Assembly: GCA_002189035.1 (NCBI GenBank)
Contig: CM007991.1
Coordinates: 1,240,001 to 1,304,000 of the forward strand
DNA from: Utricularia gibba
Taxonomy: Eukaryota > Streptophyta > Magnoliopsida > Lamiales > Lentibulariaceae
Direction of reading: 5' to 3'
DNA length: 64,000 nt
Position 1 is the first letter of the stretch. Each line of letters opens with the position of its first letter. The notes below the pieces were generated by a model. That model saw nothing but the letters and a program-made list of their open reading frames with translations, did no database searches and had not been told where the DNA came from. This document shows, piece by piece, positions 57,057-64,000 of the stretch. Both the position numbers and the translations under genes were made by a program.

Positions 57057-58820
57057 TCACATTATTGAGCATGCATTAGGGTTTTCGTCGCTGAACATCC
57101 GGTCATCCAGATTGTTCATGTACGTCACGGGCGGCGGCGGCGGCGGCAATGTGCGTCCATGTAGAGGGTAGCTGCCAGTCGAATACCCGGCGTAATCGTC
57201 TCCGATGTAGTAGCCGTGTCTCGAGGACGCGGCGTAGCTGCTCGTGGAATAGATTTGGGTGTTGTACATTGGCATGGCGTAGTACGTGTACGGGTTAAAG
57301 CCGGGGTAATCCATTTTGTTGAGCTCCGCTTTGGGTCCGCCGTCGCCGCCTCCGGTGCCGGGTTGAGATTCCCTTTTCTCCTTTTTCTTCTTCTCCTTTT
57401 CCTTCTTGTCTCCGCCGCCACTAGCATCCTCCTCCTTCTTATCGCCGCTAACGCAGTTCTTCTTCGGCGGAGGAGCTACTTCGACGGTCCTTTTAAGCTT
57501 CTCCTGAAGAAATGCCGCGAGTTCGTTCACGTTCATGGTTCCGGTCACTGTGATTGTATTGTTCTGCAAATCGGTTTTCACCAATTCCACACCTGTTGAA
57601 TAAAGAAATAATTAATTTGAATTTTAATAGAATCTAAAAAAACAACTTTTAATCCTAAAAAAGCTTTTTTTCCATGCATTTGCCATGTTATAAAGACAAA
57701 ATAAAACGTGGTTAGAAATACTTTAACTTTACTACTTTTACCATTTGCTTTATAATGTAGTTGAAAAAATTGTGGGATAAAATAAAAAAAATTACCGTCA
57801 ACCCTTTTAGTAAAATTAAAGGCATGAAATTTACCATCGGAATTTTTGAGAATTGTGCGCTTGATCTTGTGAGCGCACCCTTCACAGTGGAGTCTGATCT
57901 TCAAAACAGCAGTAGCGCTCACAGGCTGCAGTGGTACGGCAATTAAGAAATTAATATTTTTAAATAATGTGACCTAAAAAACTAATTTATAGGACATGGG
58001 CTACGGATTAAATCTAAGATTAGGTCAACAAGTTTACCGGCTTTTACGATACGAACCTGTTTAGGTTTCTCCGCCTTCTTCTCCGATTTCTTCTCATCGG
58101 ACTTTTTCTCGGCGCCTCCGGGTTCTTTCTTAGGCGGTAGTGGCGAGATGAGATCCACCTTCTTCCTTGTCTTCGACTGCACCTTCTCCCGGAGCAATGA
58201 AGGGTCGATGTTTCCAGACACAAACAGCTTATTCGCGGATGTCTCAGACTTCACCTTTACGACACCTTCAAGAGAAATTGGATCGTAAGCAATGAGATAC
58301 TGGATTGGAAACTCATATCCGGAGACTCAGATGTAGCCAAATCTCGTAATTCCGCATATTGCGTAAAGGAATTAGAAAGGGGATCAGGGCGCTGTTAGTG
58401 AATTGTTCAGCGTTAACCGGATCTGAGAGCGAGGAAGATGGCAGAAGTTTTTCCGGAATCGTTACTCACCTTCAAAATTTGTAACCGCTCTTCGGACTTT
58501 TTTAGCGCACCCTTCGCAATGCAAGTCCAGTTTCAAAACGACGACGTTTGGCGCGTCTTCCTTCTTCTCGCCGCCTTCCGCTTTCGGTTTCTTCTCTCCG
58601 CCACCATCTACCTTCTCTGCACCCTCCTCTGCCTTCTTGTCTCCTTCTTCAACTGGCTTCTCCTCTTCTTCGACTTTCTACACAAGGATACGGAAGGAAA
58701 CATAAACTACTGCAGAAGGATCAGGTGAATCAGGTACCTGAATATGAATCAAATGTGTCCTGAAAAGCAGATCCCCTGCGTCTCCAGTTCGCTGATTACA
58801 GAATGAATTACCTCTCCCAT
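57057..58820 (-). CDS. heavy-metal-associated isoprenylated plant protein with two HMA domains (HIPP5/6-like)
   Basis: Proposed metallochaperone anchored by a lipid. Minus-strand exons: 58820-58812 (MGE), 58677-58470, 58265-58057, 57925-57835 and 57592-57057, in frame to 350 residues. After a Lys/Glu-rich leader comes HMA1 with LDLHCEGCAKKVRRAV and HMA2 with IRLHCEGCAHKIKRTI; both keep the CxxC metal site. Each HMA domain is split by an intron after its first beta-alpha unit (NFEG and NSDG), suggesting internal duplication. A long Lys/Glu and Gly-rich linker leads to a Tyr-rich tail (YPGFNPYTYYAMPMYN) and the CaaX box CSIM, expected to be farnesylated. Arabidopsis HIPP5 and HIPP6 share the layout and similar neighbours. 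Confidence 0.93.
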
Positions 58821-58944
58821 CGTAGGAAGTTTCACTGTCCTGCTTCTCCGCCGTGAAATGAGAGAGCACCTCCGCAGGCCGTCGTAAATATCTGAGAGAG
58901 AATGTTTGAACTGAACACAGAAAATGGAGGCGGCCACTGCAGTG

Positions 58945-58956
58945 CAATATATAGAG
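58945..58956 (-). promoter_or_regulatory. TATA box of the HIPP gene
   Basis: Minus strand CTCTATATATTGC, about 125-135 bp upstream of the ATG at 58820. Confidence 0.5.
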
Positions 58957-59782
58957 CTTCAGCCTTATTATTTGGTTTAACCTTTTTAATAATACAGTCA
59001 ACTCCGTTCTTAAGATAAGCACATGACGTTTCTCCAAAAATAACACACGGTTTATAAATATTTGTTCAATTTATTTAATCACTCCAAAAAAAAAGAACAC
59101 ACGTTTATAAAGAAAATTTAGTGAAGTTTCTCGGTTGCGGTCTTGGTGGAGTCAGTGGGCAACTGGCCCCACTCCTCGTCCACGCGCCATCGTCCTTTTG
59201 TGTTGACCATTGAACACAAATCTTAAGAGGGAATTAAATCCGATGGGATTGGTTGTTTGGGGATTACGAAAAGAAAATTATTGTGTATTTTGAAGGAAAA
59301 TGCAATGTATTATGTTTTGATGTGATTGAAATATTGTGGAAATTGGTATAATAATGCCAACGCCCATTTTGTGGTCACGATTAATTAGTAATTTGCTATA
59401 AAAATATAATATTTTTAAATAAAGGGGGTCGTTGCAACGAGAAAATGTGGTAGGGGGCACGGATCGGAATCCGCCATCGACGGTGGTTACCGGATGCGGT
59501 TCAGAGTTCAGCGCTCCCGTGGCAATCGCTGTTCACGGCGGTCGCCGTCAACGCGTCGACCGACGAGTTCTACAGTTCCGAAACCAGAAATAAGAGGAAG
59601 CTTCGAAATTGCACACCTGTCCGGTACTCGGTTGTTAACACACCGACTATACCGGTTCAACCGGGTCGTGGGATGGGCCAAGTGTGTGCGGGCCTTAGGG
59701 CCCATGAAACGTGGTTTTTGAAAGCCCGAACCTCGTTGTGGGCTTTCTGTGCCCTTATGGGGGCAGAGGGTGGGCAAAATGG
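58957..59782. other. HIPP upstream region up to the MULE border
   Basis: Promoter sequence to about 59450, then a GC-richer patch (59460-59770) with no recognisable protein. No 9-bp target duplication shared with the far side of the MULE was found. Confidence 0.4.
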
Positions 59783-59925
59783 GGGTTGTAGCCTATTTTA
59801 TACGTTGATTGTGTAAATTGGGTTTGTTCACGTTTACGTGTAGAGAAAATAAACAATCTTGTCACATAAGCAAGATTCTTATCACATACTCTTGCCACAC
59901 AAGCATACCCTTGTCCACTAAGCAC
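59783..59925. repeat. left terminal inverted repeat of the MULE
   Basis: Pairs with 62594-62763. Ordered blocks (reverse complement): TGCTTAGTGGACAAGGGT, TTGTGTGGCAAGAGTATG, AAGATTGTTTATTTTCTC and CAAACCCAATTTACACAA. It has fewer 20-bp units than the right arm. Confidence 0.8.
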
Positions 59926-60017
59926 TTTCTTTTCTACGTGGGATGGATCTAAATAATTTGGACGGTGGGGGGAAGGAGGGGGGGGGGGGGGTGGATGGTG
60001 CTGAGGGAGGGGGTGAA

Positions 60018-60030
60018 ACTCCTATAAATA
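60018..60030 (+). promoter_or_regulatory. strong TATA box inside the MULE left arm
   Basis: CTCCTATAAATACCCC on the plus strand, a near-consensus plant TATA box about 100 bp inside the left TIR and preceded by a G-rich tract with a 14-G run (59978-59991). It points inward, opposite to the transposase. The short ATG frame after it (MTTIDLNARV) stops quickly. Confidence 0.4.
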
Positions 60031-60699
60031 CCCCCTCCTAGCATTCAATGATTGCGACCCGACCATCAGGGAGAATGACTACGATAGATTTGAATGCGAG
60101 AGTGTAAAAGTTAGGTTTGAGGTTTTGTCGTAAGTTCAATAGAGATTGTATGGTTTTTAATCCATTTTTTTTCTACTCTTTTCATTTTATATAGTTTGTT
60201 CCATCTCATGATTCTCAATTTCATCCATCATTGGCCATCTTGGTTGTAGTTTTCTTCATCTATGTTGTCAACACGGTTAGGCTTCTAGTTAGAAGGGGAG
60301 GTAGGCGAGGTGACTTGAGAGAGGCTTCATTATTAGTTTTTTTTATTTTCATTTTTAGAAATAATTGTTTAATTATTAATTTTCTTAAAAAATTTATATA
60401 TAAGTAATTAAATTTAACTTTATTGTTTATTTTTCTTCAAAAATTCATTAATTATGTATTATATTTTTGTGAATTTGTTTATTTATTTATTAATTAGTAT
60501 TAAATAAAATACATGATTTTATTTATTTATTAATAATTAAACATGTTATTTAGATTTAATTCTATATTTTTTTATTTACAGTGTATTTATATAATTCAAT
60601 TATATTTTTAATCTCTACATGTTTACCATTATCGTATGCATTTGCCCATTTATCCATGTTGTTCAAAATCTCCACACGATTTAATCATTCTGGTGCTAG

Positions 60700-62268
60700 T
60701 TGATAAGTCATTATTTACTTCATATAACCTTGGAATTTCATCAAATTTGGAGTAGCACCAACTGCATATAAACAATCTTTCAATTTTTTATTTTTTATCA
60801 ACTTGTTAAAATTAGATACAAAATGTCTAAGACACCATCGATGATGAAGCCTACCAATACTGAATGCCTCTTTAGAACTCACAATGCTCAATTTACCCGC
60901 GTGCCTATCAGAGATAATTGAGCTTGTCGTTGAATAACGAAACAATCCAACTGTTCAATAAATCAAGAATAAGATTCAAGATTTTCATCATCCACAAAAG
61001 CATATGCAATAGATACAATATGCCCATCACCATCGCGACAAACAACAATTAATAATTTATGATCATACCTATATCTTATTTATTTAGACTGTAAAAATAA
61101 AAACACAACATTATACGAGAGTAAAATATTACCGTGCATAAAGATGTGTTGCATCAATTGAAAGGACCGGGGCACACAATTGATATGCCTCTACACAAGA
61201 CTTAAAAGCCCAAAATTTTATTTAGACCGTGAAAAAAAAAACACAACATTATACGAGAGTAAAATATTACCGTGCATAAAGATGTGTTGCATCAATTGAA
61301 AGGATCGGGGCACACAATTGATATGCCTCTACACAAGGCTTAAAAGCCCAAAAAACATACCGAAATATCTTATGATATGGGCCCGATTGCGTATCACAAA
61401 CCGACTATTCTACAATTGTTCCCGGATTTGTCACTTAGAGCGCAGACATATGACATGACAATTTATTCATTGATGATTCCCAATATCCATGAACAAGTTC
61501 AAATGCACGTGGAACATCAAACCAGGTTTTTTCATAATCAATAATATAATTGTACCTGATTTATATCTCAGCAATTACCTTACAAACCGTCAACTTTGAA
61601 ATAAATAAATAAATTTTAAAAATAATGCTAATTAAACTAAAAATAAATAATAAAAAATCGTATTACCTTTCATATTCCAAACATAATTTATTAAATCTCG
61701 TCCAATGAAACTTACAAAGATGTTTCTATATTTGTTTCCTTCAATTCTACTTCTACAAGTATGAGGATATAAAACTTTGAACTGCCAGATCCCATCTCGC
61801 TACAATTCATAGAGACGAATATGAAAATCACATTGAGTTGCTAAAGCAGAATAGTATTTTAACACCAGATGCTTTAATTTACTTTCAACGACACAAAACT
61901 AAAAATGCTTCTTTATGTGCCAATGACGAACGCAAAAATAAGCTTCATCTTTAGATTTATATCCCAATCCTACTTCTAGAACAGGATTATCAAGATCATA
62001 GCTCATATATACTCGTTTAGTAGGCAATTCATTGGCCAATATCGTCTCTCCCCTTTGAAATAAAATAGCCAATCTTTCAGAAGCATTATCTGAAAACTGA
62101 TACCCCAAACTTGATGCGTGTAAAACAGGAACTTGTAACAATTGATTACTGGTATCAAAATTTTCTTGAAACCCATCTTAATCAGTGTTTTCAATTGTCA
62201 TTAGCTCATGTTATGATTCAAAAGATGAAGAATCAGAATCATATATTGGAAGAAAAGTAGATGCCATT
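60700..62268 (-). pseudogene. decayed MuDR-type transposase
   Basis: The minus strand starts MASTFLPIYDSDSSSFES and then a stop. The N-terminal block NPVLEVGLGYKSKDEAYFCV lies at 61899-62141. The catalytic core has AYQLCAPVLSIDATHLYAR with the first DDE Asp (about 61130-61215, repeated at 61268-61355), then DHKLLIVVCRDGDGHIVSIA and the segment ISDRHAGK to HHRWCLRHFVSNFNK (60715-60945). Multiple stops and frame changes, and duplication of the core block, make it inactive. No SWIM zinc knuckle was recognised at the C-terminal side. Confidence 0.8.
61080..61355. repeat. 138-bp tandem direct duplication inside the MULE transposase
   Basis: 61080-61217 is repeated at 61218-61355 with only a few substitutions (for example AAAGGACCGG versus AAAGGATCGG, and ACACAAGAC versus ACACAAGGC). 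The unit spans the SIDATHLYAR exon end and what looks like an adjoining short intron. Confidence 0.92.
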
Positions 62269-62440
62269 GTGTTATCAAACTTTTTAATGAAAAAAGAAAT
62301 ACAATTGAGAATTGCAAAAGTGAATGAATTGATCTAGATTAAAGTCTATATTTATAGTTGAAATAAATTAATTTTTAATTTATTTTATGAGTATTATATT
62401 AATTTAAAAATTAAAAAAAAATCTATCGTTATCTATTATA

Positions 62441-62587
62441 AGATCACATGCACCGAATGCGTAATTGATGGATCTTATTCAATCAAAAGAATCACGAGAT
62501 AAGATCACATGCACTGAATGCGTCATTGATGGATCTTGTTCAAGCAAAGTGATCAAGATCACCGAATGAATAATTAGTGGATCTTAT
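62441..62587. repeat. three imperfect tandem repeats of about 60 bp next to the right MULE terminus
   Basis: AGATCACATGCACCGAATGC starts at 62441 and AGATCACATGCACTGAATGC at 62502. A shortened AGATCACCGAATGAATAATT starts at 62556. Each is followed by GATGGATCTT or GTGGATCTT. Confidence 0.8.
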
Positions 62588-62592
62588 CGAGT

Positions 62593-62692
62593 CTTGCTTA
62601 GTAGGCAAGAGTCTTGTTTGTGTGGCAAGAGTTTTGCTTATGTGGCAAGAGTTTCGTTTATGTAGCAAGAATCTTAATTATGTGGTAAGATT
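62593..62692. repeat. five 20-bp tandem repeats in the right TIR
   Basis: Units of exactly 20 bp follow each other: CTTGCTTAGTAGGCAAGAGT, then CTTGTTTGTGTGGCAAGAGT, then TTTGCTTATGTGGCAAGAGT, then two more diverged copies ending GTAAGATT. The left TIR has fewer units, which explains the TIR length difference. Confidence 0.88.
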
Positions 62693-62763
62693 GTTTATTT
62701 TCTTTATACGTAGATACGAACAAACCCAATTTACACAATAACGTATAAAGTAGCCTACAACCC

Positions 62764-63022
62764 TGAACCCTAAACCAAACGGTCCAACCGATTCGATCCC
62801 GGTTATGTAAGGGATGAACCGCTCCCTCTCAGTCACGGCGTGGCGGCACCTCGCGCAACCGTGTGGCTTATGGGCCATCAGTTTTCTTTTCTTTTTTTGG
62901 GAGTTTTTTTCGAGCTCCTGCGTCGTTGTAAGAATCTGAACAAGATTCTCCTCCACAAGTTCACCTTCCCTAATTCCACACGGATTCATTCCCCATTCTC
63001 GACGATCTTGCAGAAAGAATCC
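62764..63022 (+). promoter_or_regulatory. short promoter and leader between the MULE end and the plastid-protein gene
   Basis: Only about 260 bp separates the right MULE terminus from the start codon. It includes TTATGGGCCATC (about 62867) and CT-rich leader sequence (about 62880-62910). Part of the upstream control region must therefore lie in, or have been displaced by, the transposon. Confidence 0.45.
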
Positions 63023-63991
63023 ATGGCTGAGATCGCTTTCTCCCTTTTCTTCTCCACTTCCCTTCCCTTTTCCAAAGAACCCGCTCTCTCAACTTCTTTC
63101 GCTCCACGGCGTTTCGCTTTTCTTCCTCATCGTTTCACATCAACGGCTATTCGGGTCTCCGGATCCGCTCAATTCCAGGGAGATGATGATGATTACGGGC
63201 TATACCCGTGGGATAATTCCGACAACGGCGAATCATGTACTTACTCTCACGTTTCCTTCTTGTATTATACCTTTTTTGTTGAGGATGCTTGATTTTGTGA
63301 CAGCGGTGCAATGGATTCCGGGGGAAAGAGTAACGTTGTTTACGACAGATGGGTTGATTCAAATCGGCGGGAATCTCGTCCCTCGCCGTGTTTCTGTATG
63401 TTCCCTGGTCTTTGATTCTGACGATGTTCTGTAAGATTTTTGCTCAAGATGTCATTTTGTGTAAGACTCATGTAAGTTTGGTTGCGGACAGCTTCTTTCT
63501 TTTGGAAGTTAGTACGAAAGCATTTTCTGCTACTCTGTAATTCTTGTTTGTGCCTAAAACTACCGTTATTTTGAGACTTTGGTTTGTGATCTGGTGCTCT
63601 TGGTGGTAATGATTTAATGTATTTGGATTTCTAATGTTGAAGAAGAAGGGAGGGAAGGGGAAGGCGCCTTCGAGACACTTACGGTTCCAAGAGAATAATT
63701 ACATGGATCCAAGCCAGAGGCTTTGCATCGGTGCACTTTTTGATATCGCCGCAACAAACGTAAGCCCCTGTGGAGAATATTGCATTGTAATTACAGCTTT
63801 TGGTCCAAGGTTTTTGTGAAAGTATTCGATGGCAGGGGCATGATACGGGCAGACGTCTTTGCATCTTTGGCTTCTGTCGCTCTGTCGAGATGCTTTGTGA
63901 TGTTGTCGAGGACACCGTGTTGGAGCACGGCGGCGAGGTAGCAAGTTCAAGCTCAATACATGAAAGTACTCAGTTCAGTTCTGATGTGTGA
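63023..63991 (+). CDS. plastid-targeted conserved plant protein of unknown function
   Basis: Exons 63023-63236, 63304-63395, 63643-63759 and 63836-63991 join in frame to 192 residues and a TGA stop. The N-terminus MAEIAFSLFFSTSLPFSKEP, followed by a Ser/Arg/Phe-rich stretch without acidic residues, fits a chloroplast transit peptide to about residue 48. The mature part has AVQWIPGERVTLFTTDGLIQ, VPRRVS, a Lys/Gly-rich KKGGKGKAPSRH, the block DPSQRLCIGALFDIAATN, and GRRLCIFGFCRSVEMLCDVV with EDTVLEHGGEV. I recognise these as a conserved plant-only protein but no function. The exon 3 acceptor (63641-63642) is the weakest join. An in-frame ATG at 62870 is a possible longer start. Confidence 0.75.
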
Positions 63992-64000
63992 AGGTGGTTG

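Larger units (their letters stand above)
59783..62763 (-). mobile_element. Mutator-like transposable element (MULE) with long terminal inverted repeats
   Basis: About 2.98 kb. The left end (59783-59925, beginning GGGTTGTAGCC) and right end (62594-62763, ending GGCTACAACCC-type on the other strand) are inverted copies: GGCAAGAG blocks, AAGATTGTTTATTTTCT and ACAAACCCAATTTACACAAT all recur in inverse order. Long TIRs plus a MuDR-type transposase on the minus strand define a MULE. Indels distinguish the TIRs, so the element is not recent. The expected 9-bp target duplication is not evident. The right end is only about 260 bp from the next gene's ATG. Confidence 0.82.

Noticed and set aside
59508-59777. 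Short opposing frames between HIPP and the MULE
   Set aside because: Compositional frames in a GC-rich patch. No conserved motif or start context.
1-64000. CRISPR arrays, operons or bacterial mobile systems
   Set aside because: The window is plant nuclear DNA. The only regular repeats are the MULE-associated tandem arrays, which lack spacer-repeat structure.

Overview
This is a stretch of a eudicot plant nuclear genome. The genes have many GT-AG introns with T-rich acceptors, the spacers are AT-rich, the tRNAs are of nuclear type, and the families present are plant-specific (PAL, DCL2, PIP aquaporin, PPR, CASP-like, SAUR, IDD, HIPP, DVL/ROT4, S1FA). Exon joins below were worked out by hand from splice sites, reading frame and remembered family sequences. 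No alignment was run.

Layout. At 0.3-14.3 kb there are two large multi-exon plus-strand genes: a UPL4-type HECT ubiquitin ligase with an apparent frameshift in exon 1, then a complete Dicer-like 2 gene of about 23 exons. At 14.6-20.6 kb lie an OSB organellar ssDNA-binding protein (minus), tRNA-Glu(TTC), a chloroplast lipid/dolichyl phosphate phosphatase, an uncharacterised basic protein, S1FA (minus), tRNA-Pro(AGG) and a possible 43-residue membrane protein. At 20.6-24.6 kb there is a gene-poor spacer with two MITE-like elements. At 24.6-34 kb lie a JACKDAW-like IDD zinc-finger factor, a PIP2 aquaporin (minus), a small acidic protein (minus) and phenylalanine ammonia-lyase (minus). At 36-45 kb lie a PPR gene, a tandem pair of CASP-like 5A genes with a third decayed copy, a SAUR gene (minus) and a CYP94-like P450 pseudogene. 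At 45-55 kb lie a second PPR gene (minus), a 49-residue DVL/ROT4-type peptide gene, and a UGT86A group of two intact genes plus one pseudogene. At 57-64 kb lie a two-HMA-domain HIPP gene (minus), a Mutator-like element with long terminal inverted repeats and a decayed transposase, and a small plastid-targeted protein gene.

How the genes relate. They are independent loci, not an operon. Much of the order matches, from memory, the duplicated Arabidopsis segments near At2g36950-At2g37230, At3g53 and At5g02880-At5g03380. I read the window as a conserved ancestral block with local tandem duplication (CASP-like, UGT86A), gene decay (P450, UGT, CASP-like) and transposon insertions. I did not find a convincing new multi-gene system. 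The least expected items are the tiny DVL/ROT4 gene, the MULE with internal tandem duplications, the frameshift in UPL4, and several relics.
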